Shown one piece after another: positions 1 to 7,922 of a stretch of 64,000 nucleotides of DNA. The notes beneath the pieces were generated by a model that did no database searches, was not told where the DNA came from, and saw only the letters and a program-made list of their open reading frames with translations. The stretch's first letter is position 1, and every line of letters begins with the position of its first letter. The stretch is from JBGAHD01 sp044226395. GTDB lineage: Bacteria; Pseudomonadota; Gammaproteobacteria; Xanthomonadales; Ahniellaceae. The stretch lies in NCBI GenBank assembly GCA_044226395.1, contig JBGAHD010000004.1, forward strand, positions 186,001 through 250,000, given 5' to 3'. A program made the position numbers and the translations under genes.

Positions 1-78
1 ACGCACGATGAAGGCCGCGTCCGCGTCGGTGAACGGCGCGATGCGCAGGCGTTCGCTGAGGATTTCGATTTCGCTCAT
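1..78 (-). CDS. GNAT-family acetyltransferase, N-terminal fragment
   Basis: Only the first 26 codons lie inside the window; the rest runs off the left edge. The visible N-terminus (MSEIEILSERLRIAPFTDAD) has the 'ERLRIAPFTDADA' pattern that opens RimJ/RimL-type GNAT acetyltransferases, which move an acetyl group from acetyl-CoA to an amine. Its ATG overlaps the stop of the upstream Nudix gene (ATGA), so the two are probably co-transcribed and translationally coupled. The substrate cannot be guessed. Confidence 0.6.
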   Translation of the reverse strand, partial: MSEIEILSERLRIAPFTDADAAFIVR

Positions 79-632
79 GCCGCGCTCCGCGCCAGCCATT
101 TGCGCGCCATGCGCCGCATCGACTCGTCGTACTCGGGATCGTCGCGCATCGGCGCGATCGGACGCCAAGCCAGAGCGAGCGATTCTTCCGAAATCGCGAA
201 ATCCTCCGAACCCACGCAACGCACGACGAAGCGCGCGTCGTAGTGCCAATGCCCGGGCTCGGCGCCGCGCGCGGGGATCCAATGGCGATCGAGATCGAAG
301 ATCGCGCCTTCGAGGCGCAACGCGGGCAGGCCGGATTCTTCCTCCGCCTCGCGCAGGGCGACGGCGGCGAGGTCGGGATCGCCATCGGCATGCCCGCCCA
401 ATTGCAACCAACGCCCTAGTTTGCGGTGATGGGTCAGCAGCACGCGCTGGCCATCGGCGCTGATCAGCCAGGCGGCGCCGGTCAAGTGCCCTTCGGCTGT
501 TGTGCGCTCGCAGCATGCGGGTTCGCGCGCGACGAATTCCATAAAGGTCGCAACGACTTCCGCCTCCGCGGGATGCGCTTTCGCGTACGCTGCCAGAAGC
601 TCGAGCACGTGGGACTGGCCAGCGGTGGGCAT
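75..632 (-). CDS. Nudix hydrolase
   Basis: A 185-residue protein with a Nudix box around residues 78-101 (GGHADGDPDLAAVALREAEE, then SGL). The REAEEESGL half carries the metal-binding glutamates; the first glutamate of the consensus is replaced by proline, leaving the box slightly atypical. The family hydrolyses nucleoside diphosphates linked to another moiety; the substrate is unknown. The start at 632 is supported by an AGGAG sequence six bases upstream. The stop overlaps the next gene's ATG, so it heads a small operon with the GNAT protein. Confidence 0.85.
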   Translation of the reverse strand: MPTAGQSHVLELLAAYAKAHPAEAEVVATFMEFVAREPACCERTTAEGHLTGAAWLISADGQRVLLTHHRKLGRWLQLGGHADGDPDLAAVALREAEEESGLPALRLEGAIFDLDRHWIPARGAEPGHWHYDARFVVRCVGSEDFAISEESLALAWRPIAPMRDDPEYDESMRRMARKWLARSAA

Positions 633-802
633 CGCGGTCTCCTGTGAGCAAGGGCCTGGGCGTGCTTGCCGGCCTCGGTGGGGTCGCGTATGGTACGCCG
701 CGCTTCGCGAATTGCGTCGACGCGGTCGTGACCGGGACTTCCAAGCAGTCTACGGCGCCCGCGCGGCGGCTAGGCAATGGTCATAACCCCCGGGAGAAGG
801 TG

Positions 803-2254
803 ATGATTTTCTGGCGAGTCAAGCCACTCGATCAAATTCTGCAGACCGCGGAAAAGAAGTCCTTGAAACGCCAGTTGGGCGCGCTGCAGCTGACCTTGCT
901 GGGCATCGGCGCGGTGATCGGCACCGGCATCTTCGTGTTGACCTCGGTGGCGGCGAACAAGGCCGGCCCGGGCATGATGTATTCCTTCATCATCGCGGCG
1001 GCCGTGTGCTTGCTGACCGCACTGATCTACGCCGAGATCGCGGCCATGGTGCCGGTCTCGGGCAGTGCCTACACGTATTCGTACGCGGTGCTCGGTGAGT
1101 TCATCGCGTGGATGGTGGGCTGGGCCCTGATCCTGGAGTACGCGGTCGCCGCCGGCGCCGTGGCCGTGGGTTGGTCCGGTTACATCAACGGCATGCTGGC
1201 CGCGCATGGCATGGGCTTGCCGCAATGGTTGGTCTCGGGTCCGCTGGACAAGATCGCGGGGCCCGATGGTCCGGTGAGCGCCGGTGGCGCGTTCAATCTG
1301 CTGGCCTTCATCATCTCGCTGGTGATCACGGGCCTGCTGGTGATCGGCACGACCAAGAGCGCCATCGTCAATTCCTTCCTGGTGGCGATCAAGATCGCCG
1401 CGCTGACCGCCTTCGTGATCTTCGCGTTGCCGGAAGCCAAGACCGCCAACTTCGAGCCGATGCTGCCGCAAGGCTGGGGCAATCCGCTGTCGGCCGGTGG
1501 CCTTGGCGTGCTGGGCGCCGCGGCGTCGATCTTCTTCGCGTACGTCGGTTTCGACGCGGTATCGACCGCGGCCGAGGAAACCAAGAACCCCAATCGCAAT
1601 ATCCCCATCGGCCTGATCGGCTCGTTGGCCGTGTGCACGATCTTCTATTTGCTCGTGGCCTATGCCGCGGTCGGCGCGGTCGGCGCGCAACCCGGTGGCG
1701 CGCTGTCGCAATCGAAGGAGCCGCTGGCCTTCGTGCTGCGCGAACTGGGTCATGGCAAGCTGGGCGACATGGTCGCCACGGCCGCGATCATCGCCCTGCC
1801 CTCGGTGATTCTGATGATGCTCTACGGTCAGACGCGCATCCTGTTCGTGATGTCGCGCGATGGCCTGATGCCGGAAGTGTTCTCGCGCGTGCACCCGAAG
1901 TTCCACACCCCGCACGTGGTGACCTTGATCACCGGTGGCGTGGTGTCGCTGTTCGCGGCGATGTTCCCGGTGTCGATCCTGGCCGATGTGTCGAACTCCG
2001 GCACCTTGTTCGCCTTCTTCGCGGTGACCATCGGCGTGATGGTGTTGCGCGTGAAGGACCCGACCCGCACGCGTCCGTTCAAGACCCCGCTGATCTGGGT
2101 GGTCGGTCCGCTGGCCCTGGTGGGTTGCGTGGTCTTGTTCGCGAGCCTGGATCACGTCACACTAAAAACCTTCGTGATCTGGGCCGTGATCGGCTTGGTC
2201 GCCTATTATTTCTACGGCTTCCGCCGCAGCAATATCGCCCGGGGCATTACTTAA
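803..2254 (+). CDS. APC-superfamily amino acid permease
   Basis: A 483-residue membrane protein of about twelve hydrophobic segments. After a short cytoplasmic start it has the APC signature of the first helix (GIGAVIGTGIFVLTS) and the conserved FFAYVGFDAVSTAAEE segment in the middle, both typical of cationic/neutral amino-acid permeases (YfnA/CAT-like). It imports or exchanges amino acids across the inner membrane; which ones is unknown. An earlier in-frame start at 644 exists, but ATG 803 has a GGGAGAAGG ribosome site directly before it and fits the usual family length. A strong terminator follows, so the gene is monocistronic. Confidence 0.9.
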   Translation: MIFWRVKPLDQILQTAEKKSLKRQLGALQLTLLGIGAVIGTGIFVLTSVAANKAGPGMMYSFIIAAAVCLLTALIYAEIAAMVPVSGSAYTYSYAVLGEFIAWMVGWALILEYAVAAGAVAVGWSGYINGMLAAHGMGLPQWLVSGPLDKIAGPDGPVSAGGAFNLLAFIISLVITGLLVIGTTKSAIVNSFLVAIKIAALTAFVIFALPEAKTANFEPMLPQGWGNPLSAGGLGVLGAAASIFFAYVGFDAVSTAAEETKNPNRNIPIGLIGSLAVCTIFYLLVAYAAVGAVGAQPGGALSQSKEPLAFVLRELGHGKLGDMVATAAIIALPSVILMMLYGQTRILFVMSRDGLMPEVFSRVHPKFHTPHVVTLITGGVVSLFAAMFPVSILADVSNSGTLFAFFAVTIGVMVLRVKDPTRTRPFKTPLIWVVGPLALVGCVVLFASLDHVTLKTFVIWAVIGLVAYYFYGFRRSNIARGIT

Positions 2255-2275
2255 GCATTACCTATTCCTAGCCCC

Positions 2276-2307
2276 GCAAAGCCGCGCACCGCGCGGCTTT
2301 GCTTTTT
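2276..2307 (+). terminator. Intrinsic terminator of the APC permease
   Basis: A perfect 12-bp stem (GCAAAGCCGCGC / GCGCGGCTTTGC) with a 3-nt loop followed by five T residues, 21 bases after the permease stop codon. Confidence 0.9.
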
Positions 2308-2333
2308 CTGGGGTCCGCGTCGATGATCGGGCC

Positions 2334-4118
2334 ATGGCGTCATTCAACATCACCTTCGATCTGGGCGCGCCGGCCCGACCCGCGCCGCTGATCGCCGCGA
2401 TTCCCGGCGAGGCGATCGCGCTCGGCGCCGGCGAGGGCCTGTGGCGCGCGGCCGATGACAGCCGCGTCGAGCCGCTCGGCGGCGCCGAATGGATCGCCCT
2501 GCAAGCGTGCGAATCCTTCGCCACGCGCGAGGGCCATGTGCTCGCCGCGGCCAACGCGCTCGACGCGCCGCGCGATGTCGCGGCCAGCGTGATCGATGGC
2601 CTGATCCGTCGCGGCCTTCTGGTCGAACCGGAATGGTTCTTCCCCGCCACCGAGTCCCTGCCCGCGCCCACGCAGCCGCCGCTGATCGCGATCCGCGCGT
2701 GCGATCTGCCGGATGAACTCGATCGTCTCTTGCGCTCGTTGTTGGCTTACGAGGCGCGTCATGGCGCGGGTCGTCGCTACCTGGTGATCGACGACACGAC
2801 GGACGCCGACAGCGCGCGCCGCTGCGCCGCGCTGTGCGCGGACTTCGCGCGCGCCACGACCTCGACCGTGCATCGCCTCGGACCCGAGCATCGCGGCGCC
2901 GTGCTCGCGGCGCTCTCGCGCGATCTCGATGCCGACGCGCGGCACACGCTCGCGCAGCTGATCGACCCGGCCTATCCGACCGCGGTTACCGGCGCGCGCG
3001 GCTACAACCTCGCCATGCTCGCCGCGGCGGGCGGCGCCGTGTCCTTGCTCGATCACGACACCTGCCTGCCCTTGCGCCAACCGCCGGGCGCATCGCGCGC
3101 GCTCGATCTGCGCGATTCCACGCGCAACGAAACCGGCTATCTCGACGACGCCGACTTCGCCACGCTGACCGAATACGGCGACGATGCCTTCGCTACTTTC
3201 GCCGCGCGCCTGGGCCAATCCGCGCACGCGATGATCGCGCGCCACGGACTCGACCGCGCGGCGCTCGCGGGACGCAGCGCGCGCGAGTTGATGCATCTGC
3301 GGCAAGGTCCGCGCGTGCACGGCGTGTTCGGTGGCGTGTATGGCGGCATCGCGTTCAATTCGGCTTGGGTCTTGAGCGCCAGCGACAACGACTCGCTCGC
3401 GCGCCTGCTGCGCGCGCCGTTTCGCGAAGACCGCCTCGAAGGCGATCGCGTCTGGCACGGCACCGTGCGTCCGCGACTGACCAGCTATGCCGTGTACAGT
3501 CCCCTGATGCTCGACGCGCGCGAGCTGTTGCCCTTCACCGGCACCTGGGGCCGCGTCGACGACACGTATTTTCTGGCCCTGCTCGGCGCGCTCGCGCCGC
3601 GCGCCTGCTACGAATTCGCACCGGTGCTGCTGGGCCATTTCCCGCCCGGCTCACGCCAGCGCAAAGCGAATGCGGAGCGGCCCTTGCTGCTCGATCACAA
3701 CGCCCTGCTCGCGGCCAGCTTCGACGAGCACGGTCGACAACTGCGATCGAGCGCCCGCGACACGCGTCTGCGCGCCATCGCCGCGATCTGCGCCGATCGC
3801 GCGCAAGCCGACGACGCCACGCTCGATGCCGTGATCTCACGCTGGCGCGAAGGTCAGATCGCGAATGCGGTCGATCGCCTGGACGGTGCACTCGCCACGC
3901 ATTCTCAAGCACCGTCGGCATGGCGCGAGCACGTCGCGCGCGCGATCGCGGCCAATCGCGCCGCCGCGGCGGATCGCTCAGTACCTGCCACCGATCGCGC
4001 GACGATTCGCGCGGCGTTCGCACAAGCCGCGTCGGCGGGCGACTTTTGGCCTCAGGTGTGGCACGCGGCGCGCGAGCGACCGCTGCTCGAGCATCTGGTG
4101 ACGCCAATCGCGCGCTGA
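2334..4118 (+). CDS. Putative PqqD-like / glycosyltransferase fusion protein
   Basis: A 594-residue cytoplasmic-looking protein with no signal peptide or membrane segment. Residues 20-100 (GEAIALGAGEGLWRAADD ... VIDGLIRRGLLVEPE) resemble the winged-helix PqqD/RRE fold. Residues 115-245 look like a GT-A glycosyltransferase core: LIAIRACDLPDELDRLLRSL, then YLVIDDTTDAD (149-159), RGYNLAMLAAAGGAVSLLDHD (222-242) with a DHD triad where the DxD metal motif belongs. The last 350 residues are unassigned. The gene stands alone between a terminator and convergent rmuC, with only 7 bases before the rmuC stop. Both domain calls are by eye and uncertain; it could simply be a glycosyltransferase with a divergent N-terminus. 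Confidence 0.5.
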   Translation: MASFNITFDLGAPARPAPLIAAIPGEAIALGAGEGLWRAADDSRVEPLGGAEWIALQACESFATREGHVLAAANALDAPRDVAASVIDGLIRRGLLVEPEWFFPATESLPAPTQPPLIAIRACDLPDELDRLLRSLLAYEARHGAGRRYLVIDDTTDADSARRCAALCADFARATTSTVHRLGPEHRGAVLAALSRDLDADARHTLAQLIDPAYPTAVTGARGYNLAMLAAAGGAVSLLDHDTCLPLRQPPGASRALDLRDSTRNETGYLDDADFATLTEYGDDAFATFAARLGQSAHAMIARHGLDRAALAGRSARELMHLRQGPRVHGVFGGVYGGIAFNSAWVLSASDNDSLARLLRAPFREDRLEGDRVWHGTVRPRLTSYAVYSPLMLDARELLPFTGTWGRVDDTYFLALLGALAPRACYEFAPVLLGHFPPGSRQRKANAERPLLLDHNALLAASFDEHGRQLRSSARDTRLRAIAAICADRAQADDATLDAVISRWREGQIANAVDRLDGALATHSQAPSAWREHVARAIAANRAAAADRSVPATDRATIRAAFAQAASAGDFWPQVWHAARERPLLEHLVTPIAR

Positions 4119-4125
4119 GGCGCGT

Positions 4126-5556
4126 TCAGTCCTCGTCGCGATTGGGCGTGGCGTCGACGTCGTCATCGGTGACGTCGCTCTCGATCGCTTCGCCGTCGAA
4201 CTCAACAGCCGCGTCCTTGAAGCCCGGCGGCAGCGGCTTACTCGGCGTTACACCAAGTTCGCGCAGGCGCTCGGTCTTGCGAATCAGATTGTCCTTGCCG
4301 CTGGAAAGACGATTGATCACGCGGTCATACGACTTGTGCGCCAGCGTGAGTTGATCGCCCAGCTTCTTCAGATCGTTGAGCATTTCCACGTATTTGTCGT
4401 ACAAACGCGCGGCCTGACGCGCGATCTCCTGCGCGTTGACATTGCGCTTTTCCATCGACCACAGATAGCTGACCGTTCGCAGCGTCGCGAGCAAGGTCGA
4501 GGGACACACGAGCGCGATGTGATTGCGCATCGCCAATTCGTAGATACCGGGATCGGCGCGCGCGGCTTCGGCCAACGCGGCTTCCACCGGCACGAACATC
4601 AGCACGAAGTCGAGCGTGCGCAGGCCTTCGAGCGCGGTGTAGTTGCGCTCGCTCAGACCTTGAATGTGCCGCTTGATCGCCAGCACATGCGCGGCGCGCT
4701 CACGCTCGCGCTCGGCCTCGTCAACGGCGGCGGTCAGACGCTCGTAAGCCGTAAGCACGACCTTGGCGTCGATCACCAGATCCTTGTTGTCGGGCAGCCG
4801 CACGATCACGTCGGGACGCGGTCGACCACCCTCGTCGTCCTTGAGCGAGGACTGCACTTCGTACTCACGACCGCGCGTCAGGCCCGACGCCTCGAGCACG
4901 CGTTCGAGCACCATTTCGCCCCACGCGCCTTGCGCGCGCGTGTCGCCCGTCAGCGCGCGCGTGAGCTGCGCGGCCTCGCCACCAATGCGTGCCGTGGCCT
5001 TGTGCAGCGTCTCGATCTGCGCCGCGAGCATGCCGCGCTCGCGCTGCTCGATGGCGTGGGTTTCGGTGACGGTCTTGCCGAACTCCTTGAGCTGCTCGCG
5101 CAGGGGTTCGATCAGAACGGTGAGCTGCTGTTGCTGCGCCTCGCTCGCGCGGCGCTGGTTGTCCTCTAGCGCCTGATTGGCGAGGTTCTGGAAGACCAAG
5201 CGCAGTTGCTCCTGCATCTGCTCGGTCTGCTGGCGCAATTCAAGCGCCTTGTCGTGCTCGGCCTTGAGCTGAGCGCCGAGTTCGGCGCGCGCGGTCTGTT
5301 GTTCGACGAGGTCACGCTGCAAGTCGCGAAGGGCCAACTCGGCTTCGCTCAGCCGCGTCTGCGCGTCGAGCACGCGACGCTCGGCGGCGCGCAGGTCGGC
5401 GTGCGCGGTGGCGACTTCCGCGTCACGCTCGCGGCGCCCGTCCTCGCGGGCGCGATCCTCGTTCGCGCGCGCGGCGCGATGCACGAGGGCAAACGTCGCG
5501 AGTGCCGCGAGGGTGGCGGCAACGAGGGCAATGACTACGGTCCAGATCGTGGGCAC
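4126..5556 (-). CDS. rmuC: DNA recombination protein RmuC
   Basis: A 476-residue protein: one N-terminal membrane helix (residues 4-24), a long charged coiled coil (about 30-140) and the RmuC domain with LPDNKDLVIDAKVVLTAYER near residue 250. In E. coli RmuC limits recombination at inverted repeats and is viewed as a nuclease-like factor. The start codon is GTG at 5556; no better ATG lies near it. The acidic C-terminal tail (DVTDDDVDATPNRDED) is non-conserved. It converges on the preceding gene. Confidence 0.92.
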   Translation of the reverse strand: MPTIWTVVIALVAATLAALATFALVHRAARANEDRAREDGRRERDAEVATAHADLRAAERRVLDAQTRLSEAELALRDLQRDLVEQQTARAELGAQLKAEHDKALELRQQTEQMQEQLRLVFQNLANQALEDNQRRASEAQQQQLTVLIEPLREQLKEFGKTVTETHAIEQRERGMLAAQIETLHKATARIGGEAAQLTRALTGDTRAQGAWGEMVLERVLEASGLTRGREYEVQSSLKDDEGGRPRPDVIVRLPDNKDLVIDAKVVLTAYERLTAAVDEAERERERAAHVLAIKRHIQGLSERNYTALEGLRTLDFVLMFVPVEAALAEAARADPGIYELAMRNHIALVCPSTLLATLRTVSYLWSMEKRNVNAQEIARQAARLYDKYVEMLNDLKKLGDQLTLAHKSYDRVINRLSSGKDNLIRKTERLRELGVTPSKPLPPGFKDAAVEFDGEAIESDVTDDDVDATPNRDED

Positions 5557-5630
5557 TTGGGGCTCGGGGGTGGGTTCCCCGCGATTCTAGCGGGGAATTG
5601 AAGGGGATCCCTGACGGGTGGGGTTCACGT

Positions 5631-5995
5631 GTGGCGGTGGAAAGCGGGACTGCGGGTCCCCACCTGGCGGTGGGGAACCCGTGGGGTGGTGTGGGTTGGG
5701 TGGTGGTGACGTTGTCGCTTGGCTCGGGGTGCCGCCCCTTGTCGGTGGGCGAGGGATTCAAGACATCCCTGTCTTGAACCCTCGCGGCGCACATCCATGT
5801 GCGCTGGCCACCGACAAGGGGACCGTCACCCCGAGCCGTCGAAGCGTCACTGGGGGTCGTTGGGTTAGAAGAAGAAAGAAGAAGCGCTTCGCGCGCCGCG
5901 TGCGCGGCGCGCGCGAAGCAAGAGCCGTTTGTTTTTGAAGAAGCCCGCGTTCGCGGGCTTCTCCCGCGCGGGATGAAATGCTGTGGATGCTCGAA
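5631..5995 (+). repeat. Nested-palindrome repeat element, copy A
   Basis: First of two roughly 370-bp copies in opposite orientation. It contains an outer stem GGCTCGGGGTG (5721-5731)/CACCCCGAGCC (5827-5837), a second stem CCCCTTGTCGGTGG (5735-5748)/CCACCGACAAGGGG (5808-5821), and inside these two hairpins: 5749-5785 (arms GCGAGGGATTCAAGACA and TGTCTTGAACCCTCGC) and 5787-5804 (GCGCACAT/ATGTGCGC). Two further hairpins follow at 5886-5919 and 5940-5961 (GAAGCCCGCG/CGCGGGCTTC). The whole could fold as a branched, cloverleaf-like structure. Small reading frames in it are glycine/proline/arginine-rich and look spurious. Confidence 0.85.
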
Positions 5996-6261
5996 GGCTC
6001 GCGAGGAAACGCGAGTACGACTTCTTTTGTCTGCGTTGAGTCGTGCGTGCTCAGACACCGAGGACATATTGGCGAGGACATGTTCGGAACAGCCCAGAAT
6101 CTGGCGCACGATCCGCGAGTGCTCACGCGCCTTGCACCATATTGTCGACTGAGAAAGATCACGGCATCACAATGTTGGTCTCAACGAGCGATTGCGCGCG
6201 TGTCAACGCCGAAGATCGCCGGATCTCGATCTTCGAAAAACCAAGTTCGCCCCTTCAAGGC
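5996..6261. other. Spacer between the two inverted repeat copies, no gene seen
   Basis: About 265 bp of visibly lower GC than the flanks. No reading frame with a recognisable family, no tRNA-like fold and no strong hairpin was found. Short frames cross it but run into the repeat copies, which argues against coding. It may be decayed sequence or the body of a composite element whose ends are the repeats. Confidence 0.5.
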
Positions 6262-6640
6262 CGTCATCCAACCACCCGCAACACTTCAACCCTCGCGGAA
6301 GAAGCCCGTCAGCGCGGCTTCTAATAAAACACTGGCTCTTGCTTTGCGCGCCGCGCACGCGGCGCGCAAAGCGCGCTTTTGCTTTTTCTTTTCGCTCTAC
6401 CACCCGAAACCCAGTGACGTTTCGACGGCTCGGGGTGACGGTCCCCTTGTCGGTGGCAAGCGCACACGGATGTGCGCCGCGAGGGTTCAGCACAGGGATG
6501 TGCTGAATCCCTCGCCCACCGACAAGGGGCGGCACCCCGAGCCAAGCGACAACGTCACAAAAACCCACCCCACACCACCCCACGGGTTCCCCACCGCCAG
6601 GTGGGGACCCCAGTCCCGCTTTCCACCGCCAGGTAGGAAC
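6262..6640 (-). repeat. Nested-palindrome repeat element, copy B (inverted)
   Basis: Near-identical reverse complement of copy A. Stems recur: GGCTCGGGGTG 6427-6437 with CACCCCGAGCC 6533-6543; CCCCTTGTCGGTGG 6443-6456 with CCACCGACAAGGGG 6516-6529; hairpins at 6460-6477 and 6479-6515; a GC-rich hairpin at 6341-6372 and a weaker one at 6301-6321. Several differences from copy A are paired so that base pairing is kept (TTCAGCACA/TGTGCTGAA against TTCAAGACA/TGTCTTGAA). The outer end carries degenerate copies of a CCACCGCCAGGT motif. Confidence 0.85.
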
Positions 6641-6695
6641 CCAACCCCAACCCCAAACCGGAACGCGAAAAAGCAGGCCCGCCAGGGCCAAAACC

Positions 6696-6725
6696 AAAAA
6701 AAAGAGCGCAGCCTCTCGACTGCGC
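6696..6725 (-). terminator. Intrinsic terminator of the HiPIP gene
   Basis: Reading leftwards, a GCGCAG/CTGCGC stem with an 8-nt loop is followed by TCTTTTTTTT, about 30 bases after the HiPIP stop codon. Confidence 0.85.
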
Positions 6726-6753
6726 CCCCGACAACCCAATCACTCGAAGCCGA

Positions 6754-7083
6754 TCAGGCCTTCTTCACATAAGCCGCACACCACCCCTTGGCGCTGACCG
6801 CCTTGCCCGGGAAAATCGTGCACGGCAAACGGCCATCGGCTTGCGCCGCCTGAGCGAGATTGCAATTCGCGCACGCTTGCTCCGGCTTGTGATTGGGATA
6901 CTTCGCCGCGTCGACCTTGGTCGTGTCTTCCTTGTAACCGAGCGCGGCGGCCGTGGCATCGGCTTCCGCGACTGCGGGCAGGTCGGCCGCGCGCGCGGTG
7001 CGCGAGGTCAACAGCGCCGCGAGTGGCGCGGTGGCGGCGCCGATGGCGACGATCTGGATGAATTTGCGACGAGATTCGCTCAT
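6754..7083 (-). CDS. High-potential iron-sulfur protein (HiPIP)
   Basis: A 109-residue protein with a twin-arginine-type signal (ESRRKFIQIVAIGAATAP, cleavage likely after the ARA-A near residue 33). The mature part has four cysteines, C71, C74 (CANC), C88 (LPCTIF) and C102 (GWCAAY), in the spacing that binds the single [4Fe-4S] cluster of HiPIPs. These are small periplasmic electron carriers, exported folded by the Tat system. A terminator follows it and the mtn genes diverge upstream, so it is probably a single-gene unit. The electron donor and acceptor are not evident from the neighbours. Confidence 0.92.
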   Translation of the reverse strand: MSESRRKFIQIVAIGAATAPLAALLTSRTARAADLPAVAEADATAAALGYKEDTTKVDAAKYPNHKPEQACANCNLAQAAQADGRLPCTIFPGKAVSAKGWCAAYVKKA

Positions 7084-7272
7084 GGGATCAGTTTCCTGGC
7101 CTGGTGAGGGATGCGGACATGGCCGCGCGTCATAAGCATATCGCGACCTCGTGCGCGCGGTGTTTGATCCGCGTCAATTCCGATGCGGTTGATTGCCGCC
7201 CCGGCGCGCCACCGTGCGTCTCGCAATTCAACGGGCTTTCGCTATAGTGGCCGCCCCACAGCCACCCTGACC

Positions 7273-7278
7273 GGAGAG
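7273..7278 (+). promoter_or_regulatory. Ribosome binding site deciding the mtnB start
   Basis: GGAGAG lies five bases upstream of an in-frame ATC at 7284. No ATG, GTG or TTG exists in this frame between the upstream in-frame TAG at 7245 and ATG 7401, so this site is the main evidence that translation begins at the ATC. Confidence 0.6.
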
Positions 7279-7283
7279 CGGCC

Positions 7284-7922
7284 ATCAACGCGCCTTCGAC
7301 CGACACCGACCGCTTCGCCGAATGCGCCGCGCAAATCGCGGACGCCGGCCGTTTTCTCGCCGAGCGCGGCTGGACGCCGGCCACGTCGAGCAATTTCTCG
7401 ATGCGCCTGGGGCCCGAGCGCGCGGCGATCACGATCTCCGGTCGCGACAAGGGCCGGCTCGGCCCGGCCGACATCATGACCATCGACCTCGACGGCCGCG
7501 CCGTCGGCACCGAGGCGCGACCATCGGCCGAGACCTTGCTGCACACCCAGATCTATCGTCGCTATCCGGCGATCGGCGCGGTGTTGCACACGCATTCGCG
7601 CAATCAGACCGTGGCCTCGCGCTTGTTCGCGGGCGCCGGCGAGATCGTGCTGCGCGGTTACGAATTGCTCAAGGCCTTTCACGGCTACGACACGCACGAC
7701 GCCGAAATGCGCGTGCCCGTGTTCGCCAACACCCAGGACATGCCCACGCTCGCGCGCCAGGTCGATGCCCTGCTCGACGCCGGCCGTGTTCTGCACGGGT
7801 ACTTGATCGAGGGCCATGGCATCTATACCTGGGGACGGACCATGGCCGAGACGCGACGCCATCTCGAAGCCTTCGAGTTTCTGATCGATTGCGAACTGGA
7901 GATCATGAGGTTGCAGCGATGA
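7284..7922 (+). CDS. mtnB: Methylthioribulose-1-phosphate dehydratase
   Basis: Class II aldolase-fold enzyme of the methionine salvage pathway; it dehydrates 5-methylthioribulose-1-phosphate. The zinc site HTH (residues 102-104), the TSSNFS and SGRDKG motifs and the C-terminal GHGIYTWG are present. The first ATG (7401) would delete 39 residues including TSSNFS, so the start is placed at ATC 7284, after GGAGAG; the encoded beginning (x-NAPSTDTDRFAECA) then gives 212 residues, the usual family length. AUC is a very rare start codon; a sequencing error in an ATG is the alternative. The stop overlaps the mtnD ATG. Confidence 0.85.
   Translation: MNAPSTDTDRFAECAAQIADAGRFLAERGWTPATSSNFSMRLGPERAAITISGRDKGRLGPADIMTIDLDGRAVGTEARPSAETLLHTQIYRRYPAIGAVLHTHSRNQTVASRLFAGAGEIVLRGYELLKAFHGYDTHDAEMRVPVFANTQDMPTLARQVDALLDAGRVLHGYLIEGHGIYTWGRTMAETRRHLEAFEFLIDCELEIMRLQR

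Noticed and set aside
5618..6772. Several frames of 60-264 codons rich in Gly/Pro/Arg within the repeat region
   Set aside because: They are translations of the palindromic repeat copies; the same peptide strings appear from both copies and the differences between copies preserve base pairing, not codons.
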